Source: an uncultured Actinomycetes bacterium (GTDB lineage Bacteria; Actinomycetota; Thermoleophilia; Solirubrobacterales; Solirubrobacteraceae). From it: a DNA stretch of 15,385 nucleotides. The position numbers were made by a program, and so were the translations under genes. Below the pieces are notes generated by a model. That model worked only from the letters and a program-made list of their open reading frames with translations. It made no database searches and had not been told where the DNA came from. The stretch spans positions 1 through 15,385 of the forward strand of contig CALAQT010000074.1 in NCBI GenBank assembly GCA_937888775.1, given 5' to 3'. Each line of letters opens with the position of its first letter. Positions within the stretch are counted from its first letter, which is position 1. Shown piece by piece: positions 5,996 through 13,355 of the stretch.

Positions 5996-6493
5996 TCAGC
6001 CTGCTCGCGTGCCACGGCGTCCGGCATAGAGGGCGGCGTCAGCACGCGCGATGAGCTCGTCGAGCGTGTCCGGGTCCGCGAGTACCGCCAGACCCACACT
6101 CACGGACGCCTTCGGGCTCCTCTCCGTCAGATTTCGCGCCACCTCGTCAAACCGCCGCCGAGCACCTTCGACGTCGACGAACGCGAGAACAAGTCGCCCA
6201 TCCGAGCGGCTGGCTCGGTCGATCTCCCGCTGGAGATCGATTAGGCCACGGCCACGCCGAAGCACTCCGGTCAAGACATCAACGCCCGCCTCCGCGCGGT
6301 CGCGGGCAGCCTGCTTCCGATCCTCTGCGGCCACCTCACGATCACGCGAACCCCGACCTCTGTCGCGGGCTGCCCCTTCGCGGTCGCGCGCTGCCGGCTC
6401 GTGCTCGCCGATCGAGAGGCCGTCAGTCCGTTCGCGCTCGTTGGCCGCACTGTCGCGTTCCTCGGCCGCACTGTCGCGTTCGTTGATAGTCAT
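5996..6493 (-). CDS. GGDEF-family protein with the catalytic core deleted
   Basis: A 165-residue protein. Residues 1-67 are a charged, repetitive helical segment (RDREGAARDRGRGSRDRE), as in soil actinobacterial diguanylate cyclases. From residue 72 the GGDEF domain begins normally (VLTGVLRRGRGLIDLQREID) up to LVLAFVDVEG. It then passes directly to ARRRFDEVARNLTERSPKAS, which belongs to the domain's last third, and ends with VSVGLAVL and ARADAALYAGRR. About 50 residues expected between, including VNDxxGHxxGD and the GGDEF signature, are absent with the frame kept. Such a protein cannot make cyclic di-GMP. The start is ATG 6493 with GGAG just upstream. It is either a decaying gene or a trimmed, non-enzymatic protein. 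Confidence 0.8.
   Translation of the reverse strand: MTINERDSAAEERDSAANERERTDGLSIGEHEPAARDREGAARDRGRGSRDREVAAEDRKQAARDRAEAGVDVLTGVLRRGRGLIDLQREIDRASRSDGRLVLAFVDVEGARRRFDEVARNLTERSPKASVSVGLAVLADPDTLDELIARADAALYAGRRGTRAG
6440..6481 (-). repeat. Tandem repeat encoding ERDSAA units
   Basis: On the minus strand GAACGCGACAGTGCGGCC occurs twice in a row with a 21-base period. It encodes two ERDSAA-type units at the start of the GGDEF-family protein. Short tandem copies are consistent with growth of the charged segment by slippage. Confidence 0.6.
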
Positions 6494-6696
6494 TCGTGTC
6501 TCCGCCGTATCTGCCGCCCACTGTACCGTCCGCTTAGCGGTCGGGGGCGCGCAGAGCCTTCACACGCTCGCTCTTGGATTGAGGCAGGCGTAGAGGCGCA
6601 GCCTCGCGAGACCCCCGGAATGGACGATTTCCAAGCGTGCCGTCCGACAGGCTCAAAACCCTCCCGGGATAGGCCCCTCAGCCGAAAGCGGCGTCC

Positions 6697-8577
6697 TTAG
6701 CTCGTGCGCTCTACCCAAAACGTTTGGCCAACGTGATCTGAAGAGGACTGGCTTGCTGCACCGAGTGCCCAGCCAACGGGTTGCCCGACAGGGAGCAGCG
6801 GGTTGCCTGCTGCGGTAATGCACTTAGTCAGGTCGACAGTGAAGCTGAGCGTGTTTGCCGGGCTCGCCGGTTGGTCGCTCGTCGCGTCAACTAGCCAGCT
6901 AGTCCCCTGGACTGGGCCGAACCCGTTTCCTCCCGACCCAAGGGTTAGCGTTGGCGGCAGGTTAGAGTAGGACGAGGTGGAACAGCTCCCCCCGAGGTTG
7001 TCGACGAGGTGTAGGCCTCCCCCTCCCGGGGGGCCGCCGTTCCCGAAGCCGATTGTGTATCCAAGGTGTCCAATATCCATGAACGCTGGCTCGCCAGCTC
7101 CGGGTATGCCTGGTCTCTGGGGTCGAAAGACGGTGAAGGTCACGACCACGTCGCCGTTCGGTCCCGCCGCCACCTTAAGCGGGTTCTTTGCCGTGCCGAG
7201 AAGTGACGTGTCGGGGTAGGTGATTGTGCCAGAGTTACCGGCGCTGTCCGAGTAGGAGGCGATTGCCGGCACAGTATTGAAAACGAAGCCGATCGTTACC
7301 GGGGCCTGGGTCGTCGTGGCGTTGTTGGTGACGACCTCGGTGGCTACGTGCCCGGAGCCGATCTGCGCGCTGGTCGCGTTCGGGTCGAGATTGAACTCCT
7401 TGCCGTTCGGGTCCGTGCCCAGGAGTCCGTTCGGAGCTGCGGGTCCGATAAGCTCACCGAAGCCAGTGGCGGTATCAAGCGAGCCGGAGGGAAAGGGAAC
7501 GGTTTGGTAGTAACCCCAAGCCGAAAGCTGTGGCGGTCCTGTCTCGGGCAACCCCTCCATTTGTGCCTGTCCGGTACCGCCCTGTGAGCAGAAACTCAAT
7601 CCGTTGCAGTTCAGCTCAACGCGGTTACCTGATGGGACGTTGGTCAATAAGAGGTCGAGCTTCGACGGTAACAGCGAGTCGATCTCGGCGGGGGTGGTAC
7701 CAGCGGCATCAACGTTGAGTGTTTCATCCATCGCTAGTAACATCTGTGACGCCCAGGGCGAGATGGCGGTCTGATCGACTAACGGGGCTGGAGCGCCTGG
7801 CGGCGTAGTAACTGGAGGTGTGCCCGATGGGGGTGTACAGCCGGGCGGTAGAGCCTGCGGCGGTGGCGGGCATACAGAGGCAGTCCTCGCCTCTGTCGAG
7901 GCACCTTTCGCCTTTACGGCTGGGACTAAGGACTTCAAAACCAGGGTGCCGGGGACCGCGACGTTGAACTCGTTTGGTATGCCGATGTGCGCCGGGTCCT
8001 GCCCCGCGCCTGCGGCACTGCCCTTAGTCTTGGACACTACCAGTCCGAGGTTGCGCCCGTTACCGATCGGAACGCCATGCTTGGCGTAAGCCCAGCGCGA
8101 CCTGTCTAGGTTCTTGGCCGCGAGCCTTCGCGCCGGGTGCGCGTAGCCCCTCGTGGGCACGACGACGATTGTGCCCACGTTCGTGCCCGCCCTGATTCCG
8201 GTGATGACCTTCGTTGCGCTCCCGCCGAAGACGACGGGCCCCGCGTACAGGCCGTGGCTGTTCACGAGCTGCAAGGTAACCTTCGAGTCCGGTGCCGCGA
8301 TCCGGAATGAACTCTTGTCACTGAGGACGACTTTACCGTTGTAGCCGAGGACGACAATCGTGTAGCCGGGGGCGCTAAGACGCCCGCTGACATACTTGAT
8401 CCGGGCTTGTGAGGCATTCAGCGCTGCAAGGGACAGCGCTGGTGAGATGGCGAGAGCCAGTAGCGCGCCGGCCGACACTGCGATGGCGAGCCGACCGCAA
8501 TCAGCCCTACGTCCAGCCCTCTGTGCAAGGGCCTGAGCGATACGCCGCTGCCTTCTCGCGTTCCGCTCCGTTCTCAC
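6697..8577 (-). CDS. Large secreted protein with proline-rich linker
   Basis: A 626-residue protein with a long basic N-terminus (RTERNARRQRRIAQALAQRA) and a hydrophobic core near residues 28-52 (LAIAVSAGALLALAISPALS). A signal peptidase site near SLAA is plausible. An N-terminal beta-rich domain (about 55-200) resembles carboxypeptidase-regulatory or adhesin folds. A Pro/Thr linker lies at about 236-266 (CPPPPQALPPGCTPP). The C-terminal 350 residues are rich in Gly, Asn, Thr and Ser, contain two pairs of cysteines, and include IGHLGYTIGFGNGGPPGGGG. No enzyme motif or cell-wall anchor is seen. An exported structural or adhesive role is likely but unproven. The start is GTG 8577, supported by AGGAG at 8584-8588; the upstream extension to 8688 is discounted. 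Confidence 0.75.
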   Translation of the reverse strand: MRTERNARRQRRIAQALAQRAGRRADCGRLAIAVSAGALLALAISPALSLAALNASQARIKYVSGRLSAPGYTIVVLGYNGKVVLSDKSSFRIAAPDSKVTLQLVNSHGLYAGPVVFGGSATKVITGIRAGTNVGTIVVVPTRGYAHPARRLAAKNLDRSRWAYAKHGVPIGNGRNLGLVVSKTKGSAAGAGQDPAHIGIPNEFNVAVPGTLVLKSLVPAVKAKGASTEARTASVCPPPPQALPPGCTPPSGTPPVTTPPGAPAPLVDQTAISPWASQMLLAMDETLNVDAAGTTPAEIDSLLPSKLDLLLTNVPSGNRVELNCNGLSFCSQGGTGQAQMEGLPETGPPQLSAWGYYQTVPFPSGSLDTATGFGELIGPAAPNGLLGTDPNGKEFNLDPNATSAQIGSGHVATEVVTNNATTTQAPVTIGFVFNTVPAIASYSDSAGNSGTITYPDTSLLGTAKNPLKVAAGPNGDVVVTFTVFRPQRPGIPGAGEPAFMDIGHLGYTIGFGNGGPPGGGGLHLVDNLGGSCSTSSYSNLPPTLTLGSGGNGFGPVQGTSWLVDATSDQPASPANTLSFTVDLTKCITAAGNPLLPVGQPVGWALGAASQSSSDHVGQTFWVERTS

Positions 8578-8582
8578 GGTCT

Positions 8583-8588
8583 GCTCCT
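8583..8588 (-). promoter_or_regulatory. Ribosome binding site deciding the GTG start at 8577
   Basis: AGGAGC on the minus strand, five to six bases before GTG 8577. The residues upstream of this GTG in the open frame would precede the signal peptide and look non-coding. Confidence 0.7.
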
Positions 8589-8633
8589 GACATCGGTGTC
8601 TTGCCCCCCTCAACGCTCCTGCCGGGGTGTGCC

Positions 8634-8680
8634 ATTCAAGTCTCCAAGGTCTATCGACCAGCCGAATGGACAACTTGAAT
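8634..8680. promoter_or_regulatory. Spaced inverted repeat upstream of the secreted-protein gene
   Basis: ATTCAAG (8634-8640) and CTTGAAT (8674-8680) are perfect 7-base arms, 33 bases apart, lying 57-103 bases before the start. This could be a pair of half-sites for a regulator. Chance occurrence is not excluded. Confidence 0.25.
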
Positions 8681-8780
8681 CCCACCATCCGACGCGGACG
8701 CTCGGATCTCGCGTAGGGCGCTAGCGGGTCGTCTACAACCAGGAGCCAAGAAGTTTGACTTTTCTGCCGATGCCTGGGTG

Positions 8781-8942
8781 ATGGATCACGCCCTCACTGG
8801 CCGGTGCTTTCTCGGAGCAGCAGGCGTAGCCGTGCTCGTGACCGGTCTCATCGGGGCTTGGATCGGACTGCGTATCGCCGGTGCCAGTGGCCCGCCGGCG
8901 ACCTGTACGCCGAGAACGTCGAACCCGCGCGCGTCAAGCTAG
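8781..8942 (+). CDS. Possible small membrane protein (53 residues)
   Basis: An ORF from ATG 8781 to TAG 8942 encodes 53 residues. A hydrophobic stretch at about 9-33 (CFLGAAGVAVLVTGLIGAWI) predicts one membrane helix, followed by a Pro/Ser/Arg tail. No ribosome binding site precedes the ATG, and codon bias is weaker than in the neighbours. It is divergent from the secreted-protein gene and ends 65 bases before the insertion sequence, so it could be a truncated gene. No family is recognised. Confidence 0.35.
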   Translation: MDHALTGRCFLGAAGVAVLVTGLIGAWIGLRIAGASGPPATCTPRTSNPRASS

Positions 8943-9006
8943 CCCTTGGAGCGGCGACCACCGGCGAGGGCGGGCCGTGGCACAGGCAGAGCAGTCGGGA
9001 TGTTTC

Positions 9007-9032
9007 GGCGTGTGGGGTGCATTGATTCGATC
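9007..9032 (+). repeat. Terminal inverted repeat, transposase 3' side
   Basis: It begins GGCGTGTGGGGTGCAT and lies 11 bases outside the transposase stop codon. It matches the other end at 23 of 26 positions. Confidence 0.75.
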
Positions 9033-9042
9033 GGGCGTGGTC

Positions 9043-10117
9043 TTACGCGGCGATCGCGTACTCGTGGATGAGGCCGCCGAGCCGGTCGTGCATGCGGATC
9101 GCAGTCGCTGACGGGCTTGCCGTTGTTGGCGGCGGGTGCCGGGGTTCGGGAGGGGCGAGCCCGAGCGCACGGTGCGGCCTATGGGTGTTGTGGTGCCCGA
9201 CGAACTCCCGCAGAACGTGCTGTAGGTGCCGGCGGTTTACGATCAGCAGCCAGTCAAGACACTCCCGTCGGATGGTGCCGACGAACCGCTCGCAGGTCGC
9301 GTTGGCCTTCGGTGCTCGGACCGGCGTACGGATCACCCGGATTGCGTCGGTGCTGAACACCGTGTCGAACGCGCGCGTGAACTTCCCGTCGTTGTCACGG
9401 ATCAGGAACTCCAGGCGCCCGTCGCGCTCCGGGAGCGAGAACACGAAGTTCCTGGCTTGCTGCGCCGTCCATGCGCCGTCCGGATGCTCGGTCATACCGG
9501 CGAGGTCCACCCGCCTGGTCGAGAGCTCGATGAAAAACAGCACGTAGATCCGCCGCAGGGTGATCGTGTCGACCGTGAAGAAGTCGCACGCGATCCACGC
9601 TCTGAGCTTGCCCGCGGATGAACTCGCGCCAGAAGATCCCGCCGCGCTGGCCGGCCGGCCCGATCCCTGCTCCCATAGGGATGTTGCGGACGCTCGTCTG
9701 GGAGACCTGGACGCCGAGCCCGATCAGCTCACCGGTGGTCCGCCGGTATCCCCATCGCGGGTTCTCGCGAGCGAGCCGCGCGATCAACTCGCGAACCTCA
9801 CAGGTGACCCTCGGGCGCCCGGGACGCCGTCCCGGATAGGTCCAGCGGCGAGCCACGAGCCGGCGGTGCCACGCCAGCAGCGTTCCCGGGGTCACGAAGA
9901 ACAAACGCCAGCGCCCACGCGGGAGCAGCCTGCTCGCCGCCGCCAAGAACGCGCGGTCCGCGGGCCGCAATGCCGGGCGGGCAACCTGTCGGCGCAGGAC
10001 CGCGACCTCGTGGCGCAGGACGATGATCTCCAGCTCCTTGAACTCAGACGAGCGAAAACACAGCAACACGAGCGCCATCAAACGCCCCAACAGCACGTAC
10101 AGCAACGACGCCAGCAC
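9043..10117 (-). pseudogene. Frameshifted IS transposase (integrase core)
   Basis: Two overlapping minus-strand frames together encode one transposase of about 357 residues. The first (from GTG 10117) has the N-terminal ELEIIVLRHEVAVLRRQVAR and RENPRWGYRRTTGELIGLG, up to WREFIRGQAQS. The second resumes with ACDFFTVDTITLRRIYVLFF and runs to 9043. It carries the catalytic triad region: an aspartate in CDFFTVDT, an aspartate in LIRDNDGKF, and the glutamate in NATCERFVGTIRRECLDW. The change of frame falls near 9598, where one surplus base follows the AGC codon of QAQS. All catalytic residues survive, so the lesion is recent, a sequencing error, or (less likely for this group) a programmed shift. 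Confidence 0.85.
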
Positions 10118-10191
10118 CAGCCCCTCCCCTGATCGACCGAGCCAGCGACACTACGGCCTCGAGCGCCCAAAACGCCCGTGCCAGCGTGCAG

Positions 10192-10217
10192 GATCGAGTT
10201 TATGCACCCCACACGCC
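10192..10217 (-). repeat. Terminal inverted repeat, transposase 5' side
   Basis: It ends ATGCACCCCACACGCC and lies 75 bases upstream of the transposase start. It is the inverted partner of 9007-9032. Confidence 0.75.
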
Positions 10218-10251
10218 TCCTCTTGCACCAAAGCGCAAGTCTGGAGGCGTG
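10212..10251. repeat. Hairpin straddling the IS end
   Basis: CACGCCTCC (10212-10220) and GGAGGCGTG (10243-10251) are perfect 9-base arms. CTTGC and GCAAG pair further inside, giving a long stem around a short loop. The left arm includes the last bases of the IS, so the right arm repeats the outer GGCGTG of its terminus. Confidence 0.55.
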
Positions 10252-10294
10252 CTACGCCCGGGCTGGCAGGGACCGAGCGGCGCACGCCGCAACC

Positions 10295-10324
10295 CGCCGC
10301 CCCCTCGTGCAAGGTGAGGCGGCG
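10295..10324 (-). terminator. Hairpin downstream of the SnoaL-like gene
   Basis: CGCCGCC (10295-10301) and GGCGGCG (10318-10324) form a GC-rich stem 25-54 bases past the stop at 10349. No T tract follows. It is a candidate terminator by position only. Confidence 0.35.
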
Positions 10325-10348
10325 TCGGGCCGGGGCGCTACGTGGCCG

Positions 10349-10756
10349 TCAGACGGCGGCCGGAACGGGGACGACCTCGGCGAACTTCACCGTGTCGATG
10401 AACTGCCGGAAGCGCGCAAGCTTGCCGTCACGGATATCCCAGATGTGGACGACGGGCAGGTCCAGGGCCTTCCCAGTCGCTTTACCGGTCCCCGTATAGC
10501 GGACGACCGCGGCGACGGTTTCACCGGATCCCATGAACTCCTCGGGTACGATCGCGAAGCCTTCGACGTCCTCAGCGATCGGGCCAAAAACCTTCTGCGC
10601 GACGGCCTCGCCGCCGTGGTGCAGACCCCCGTATGGCATGCCCTCAGCCTCGTACCATTCGATGTCGTCAGCGAATGCGCCGAGCACGGCGGGCACATCG
10701 CCTCGCGCGAACGCCCCGTAGACACCCTTGACGAACTCGATGCTCTGCTCACTCAT
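10349..10756 (-). CDS. SnoaL-like / NTF2-like family protein
   Basis: A 135-residue protein of the SnoaL-like (ketosteroid-isomerase-related, NTF2 fold) group. It begins MSEQSIEFVKGVYGAFARGD, the usual first helix. The signature FADDIEWYEAEGMPYGGLHH follows, then strand sequence ETVAAVVRYTGTGKATGKAL and DLPVVHIWDIRDGKLARFRQ. Length and order are typical for the family. Members act as isomerases, cyclases or binding proteins; the residues shown do not settle which. The start is ATG 10756, preceded by AAGGGGAG on the minus strand. The longer open frame to 10822 is discounted. The gene stands alone beside the insertion sequence. Confidence 0.85.
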   Translation of the reverse strand: MSEQSIEFVKGVYGAFARGDVPAVLGAFADDIEWYEAEGMPYGGLHHGGEAVAQKVFGPIAEDVEGFAIVPEEFMGSGETVAAVVRYTGTGKATGKALDLPVVHIWDIRDGKLARFRQFIDTVKFAEVVPVPAAV

Positions 10757-11314
10757 GGCTCCCCTTTGTTCGGCTGCTTGTGGTCTGAAGCTATCAGGCG
10801 GCGAGAGACCGAGTTCAGGCACGATGCCAAACCACGCGGGATCCGCAGCTCCGCCTCACCGCCGGATCCGCAGCTCCGGAAAATTGACAAACGTGCTCGG
10901 TACGCTCAGGCCCGGCAGGGTCCGTAGGCCCGGCGCTGGTGCCCTCCGACTAGCTACGCCTCGACGAGCAGGACGAGGGGGTCGGCCCGAACGCCGTCGT
11001 AGGCCATCGCGTCGGCACCAGCTTGGGACTGCATCACAGCCTGCAAGGCGGCCATGTCGGGAAGAAGACCCAGCGTCTACTGCGCGTGCTGTTGCGCGCT
11101 GTCTGTGCTGCTCTTAGCGGAAAGCGACACCCTGGAGCTCGCGGAACGTGGCGATCGCTCCTCGCGCGAAGGAGCCGCGCGCTGCGTGTCGGTCGAGAGT
11201 GCTGCGCTTGCTCAAGAGCAGAAGCAGAGCGGTCGGTCCTGGCTTGGCGAGAAAGCGGTAGCCCGCTGCCTCCTGTCGTGTGCGTCCGCGTAAGCTGTCG
11301 CGGTGAGGAACAGG
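10757..11314. other. Sparse stretch with a short gene remnant and a direct repeat
   Basis: It holds a 15-base direct repeat, GGATCCGCAGCTCCG, at 10839-10853 and 10864-10878 (25-base period). A TTGACA hexamer lies at 10884-10889 without a matching -10 box. The remnant at 10954-11076 is listed separately. Between 11080 and 11300 I see no gene of its own. Confidence 0.5.
10954..11076 (-). pseudogene. C-terminal remnant of a small protein
   Basis: After an in-frame TAG at 11077-11079, the minus strand reads TLGLLPDMAALQAVMQSQAG, then ADAMAYDGVRADPLVLLVEA, and stops at 10954. Codons are strongly biased to G/C in the third position, as in a true gene. The ending 'AMAYDGVRxDxLVLLxEA' looks like the C-terminus of a compact protein of about 100 residues, but I cannot name the family with confidence. 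An ATG at 11055 could still give a 33-residue peptide. The N-terminal part is not found upstream in any frame. Confidence 0.4.
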
Positions 11315-11884
11315 ATGAGCGATATGAGCACCGGAAACGGCAAGGTGGTCGTGAACAGGTGTATGTCGCTTGACGGCTTCATCGCCGGTCCCGGCCATGT
11401 GATGGACTGGGGCGGTGGTCGCCAGCTCACCGACTTCGTCGGGCCGGACGAGTTCCACGAGATCGCGGCGGCCACCGGCGCCATGCTCGTCGGCCGGCGG
11501 ACCGCCGACGTCGGCGACAGGATGGAGGCCGAGAAGCCGGGCAGCGTCGACTACCCCTTTTCCGGACCCGTGTTCGTCCTCACCCATCGGCCACCGGAGC
11601 CACCGGATCCGGACATCACGTACCTCACCGGTGACATCGGGGAAGCGGTCGCCACGGCGCGCAGCGCCGCGGGCGGCAAGAGCTTGGAGATCCTCGGCGC
11701 CGACGTGGCCGCCCAGTGCCTGCAGCGGGGCCTTGTCGACGAGATCCTGGTGTACGTACTGCCGGTGCTGCTCGGCGACGGCATCCGCTTCTCGCCCCCG
11801 GGCCTCCCCCGGATCGACCTGGAACCGGTCAGCACCACGCGGTCGGGCACCGTCACCATCCTCCGGTTCCGCGTCCGCGAGTAA
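11315..11884 (+). CDS. Dihydrofolate reductase family protein (RibD C-terminal-like)
   Basis: A 189-residue protein of the DHFR/RibD-C superfamily. Residues near the N-terminus read KVVVNRCMSLDGFIAGPGHV, the family's first strand and catalytic loop. TGAMLVGRRTADVG follows at about 50-63. The nucleotide-binding end has SLEILGADVAAQCLQRGLVD, then EILVYVLPVLLGDGIRFS. Such proteins are NAD(P)H-dependent reductases of unknown substrate in most actinobacteria (YyaP/YwjB type) and are not the housekeeping folate enzyme. ATG 11315 is preferred over GTG 11303 because GAGGA lies five to six bases before it; ATG 11324 is a third choice. The long minus-strand frame opposite is a shadow. Confidence 0.9.
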   Translation: MSDMSTGNGKVVVNRCMSLDGFIAGPGHVMDWGGGRQLTDFVGPDEFHEIAAATGAMLVGRRTADVGDRMEAEKPGSVDYPFSGPVFVLTHRPPEPPDPDITYLTGDIGEAVATARSAAGGKSLEILGADVAAQCLQRGLVDEILVYVLPVLLGDGIRFSPPGLPRIDLEPVSTTRSGTVTILRFRVRE

Positions 11885-12329
11885 TCCCCACGTGCGGTTT
11901 CTGGGCCTGCTCGTCTCAGCTTGCCGCTTCCGGGCTTGCCAGTACCGCTGCCCGCACCGGCCAGTTGGAACGAAAGCAACAACGCCCGCATTGCCCAGTC
12001 GAACGACTCCCTGCGCGTGAAAGGAGTCGTCTCGCCCGGCGCTCATCAGGCGCCTCCTTTGGACGACTAGCAGGCGTTTCGGGGGGTCGCTGATTGGCTC
12101 GTGCTTACCCACGAAACCGGGAGTCCCATATCGCGTCGCCGAGACCACCGTGGGAACACGATCACCCTATGTCGATCCGAACGCGTCCGTTCTCGGCGCC
12201 TCTCGGCCCCAGTGCTGAACCTCGTCCGGACCGGGCGACCAACTTGTCGTTGTCGGCGCGTTTGTTGGGCGCGCGCGAGGCGGAAGCCTCCAGCGCAGAG
12301 TGGGGGTGCAACTGGGCCTGTGTCGGCAC
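11885..12329. other. Intergenic stretch without a gene
   Basis: About 445 bases. It holds an inverted repeat ACGACTCC/GGAGTCGT (12003-12030, 12-base loop) and the hairpin at 12273-12296. No frame looks coding. Confidence 0.5.
12273..12296 (-). terminator. Hairpin downstream of the LysR gene
   Basis: GAGGC-GGAA-GCCTC forms a perfect stem with a tetraloop. It is extended by GCGC on both sides across a two-base bulge, 34-57 bases past the LysR stop. There is no T tract; position and shape suggest a terminator. Confidence 0.4.
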
Positions 12330-13238
12330 CTATGGCGCGGGTGTCGAGGTGCGGATTGTGTCGCGGAACCATTGTTGGGCGGGGTCGTTGTCGAGGCGCG
12401 GGTGCCAGGCCATCGAGTAGCTCATGGTCTCGAATTCGGTTGGGGCGCGGATCACGCGCGTGGTGTTGTCGCGTGCGGCGTTGGTTGCGAGGCGCCAGGG
12501 GAGCGTGGCGACGAGCATGGTTCCGGGGACCGCGGCTGCCGCGGCGGCGTGGAAGGGCACGGTGAGGCTGGCTCGTCGGGGTGTGCCGCGCGCTTGGAGG
12601 CGCTGGTCAATTGCGCCCTGCTGGCCGTCGGCGATGTTGACGACGACGTGTAAGCAGGCCAGGTACTCCTCGAGTGTGATCTGCGGGCGCGTGGCGAGCG
12701 TGTGCTCGCTAGACAGCAGGCAGACGAAGTGGTCCTCGAAGAGATGTTCTGAGCGTAGCGGCGGTGGTGCGGCGCCGCCGTGGAAGACGAGGTCGATCAC
12801 GCCGCGTTCGATGTCGTGGAAGACGGCGTGGTGCCACGCCTCGAATTGCAGTGTCGAGTTCGGTGACTGCTGGAAGACTCGTTGGAAGATTGCTGGCCCG
12901 AGCACGGCGATGGTGTAATCGGTTCCGGCTAGCCGGAAGGCCTGGGCTGCGGTGCGGGCGTCGAAGGTCTCGTCGGAGAACAGCGACTCGAGGCTGGGCA
13001 GGATGACTGGCAGTTGTCGTTGGATGCGCTCGGCTCGCGGGGTTAGTTGGTATCCGCCTTGGCTGCGCACCAGGAGTTGGTCGCCGAGCGTGTCGCGTAG
13101 TTGGCGTAGTGCGCGGCTCATCGCGGGCTGGCTCATGCTGACGCGCTCGGCCGCGCGCGAGACGTGCCGCTCGTTCAACAGCGCGGCGAGTGGTCCGAGC
13201 AGATTCAGGTCAACCCCCTGGATATCCACCATGCGCAT
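12330..13238 (-). CDS. LysR family transcriptional regulator
   Basis: A 302-residue regulator. The N-terminal winged helix-turn-helix (about 5-65) reads VDLNLLGPLAALLNERHVSR, AAERVSMSQPAMSRALRQLR and LLVRSQGGYQLTPRAERI, the classic LysR pattern. The remaining 230 residues are the periplasmic-binding-like effector domain (TDYTIAVLGPAIFQRVF; ERGVIDLVFHGG; ARPQ/EEYLACLHVVV-type segments). Length is normal. The ATG at 13238 (or 13232) is chosen because the HTH begins there; the open frame to 13697 overlaps the hydrolase gene and is not credible. No Shine-Dalgarno sequence precedes it, but TATACC lies eight bases upstream, so a leaderless message is possible. It is divergent from the hydrolase, its likely target. 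Confidence 0.92.
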   Translation of the reverse strand: MRMVDIQGVDLNLLGPLAALLNERHVSRAAERVSMSQPAMSRALRQLRDTLGDQLLVRSQGGYQLTPRAERIQRQLPVILPSLESLFSDETFDARTAAQAFRLAGTDYTIAVLGPAIFQRVFQQSPNSTLQFEAWHHAVFHDIERGVIDLVFHGGAAPPPLRSEHLFEDHFVCLLSSEHTLATRPQITLEEYLACLHVVVNIADGQQGAIDQRLQARGTPRRASLTVPFHAAAAAAVPGTMLVATLPWRLATNAARDNTTRVIRAPTEFETMSYSMAWHPRLDNDPAQQWFRDTIRTSTPAP

Positions 13239-13355
13239 ACTCGGTATAGCAAATATCGCATTGACGCATAGCTTTTGGGCGGGCACCGTGGGTCGGCGGC
13301 CAATTGGCGCGACAAGACAATCCGGTGGCCCTGGCGGCCCCGTAGGAGAACGACT
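13239..13355. promoter_or_regulatory. Divergent promoter region of LysR and hydrolase genes
   Basis: The 117 bases are clearly more AT-rich at 13239-13280 than the surroundings. Seen here are a dyad ATAC-TCG-GTAT (13237-13247), repeated CGCAT motifs, a TATACC facing LysR and a TTGACG (13261-13266) facing the hydrolase. No textbook T-N11-A box can be fixed. LysR binding here is inferred from the gene arrangement. Confidence 0.5.

Larger units (their letters stand above)
9007..10217 (-). mobile_element. Insertion sequence with rve-type DDE transposase
   Basis: A 1211-base element bounded by imperfect 26-base terminal inverted repeats: 9007-9032 (GGCGTGTGGGGTGCAT, then CGATC inside) and the reverse complement of 10192-10217. 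They match at 23 of 26 positions, with the differences confined to a 5-base interior block. It carries one transposase gene on the minus strand, filling almost the whole length. Flanking bases show no obvious target duplication. Size, architecture and the LRHEVAVLRRQ start of the transposase fit the IS481/IS3-like group of integrase-core elements; the exact family needs a database. The transposase is frameshifted, so the copy is probably not mobile by itself. Confidence 0.8.

Noticed and set aside
6494..6696. Possible cyclic-di-GMP riboswitch upstream of the GGDEF-family gene
   Set aside because: No conserved GEMM-type core elements could be found in either orientation.
10884..10889. TTGACA as a -35 promoter box
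   Set aside because: No -10-like hexamer lies 16-18 bases downstream and no gene starts at a suitable distance.
11114..12148. Long open frame on the minus strand (344 codons)
   Set aside because: It lies antisense to the DHFR-family gene, is rich in Arg/Gly/His/Ala without any domain, and is the usual shadow of a G/C-biased gene.
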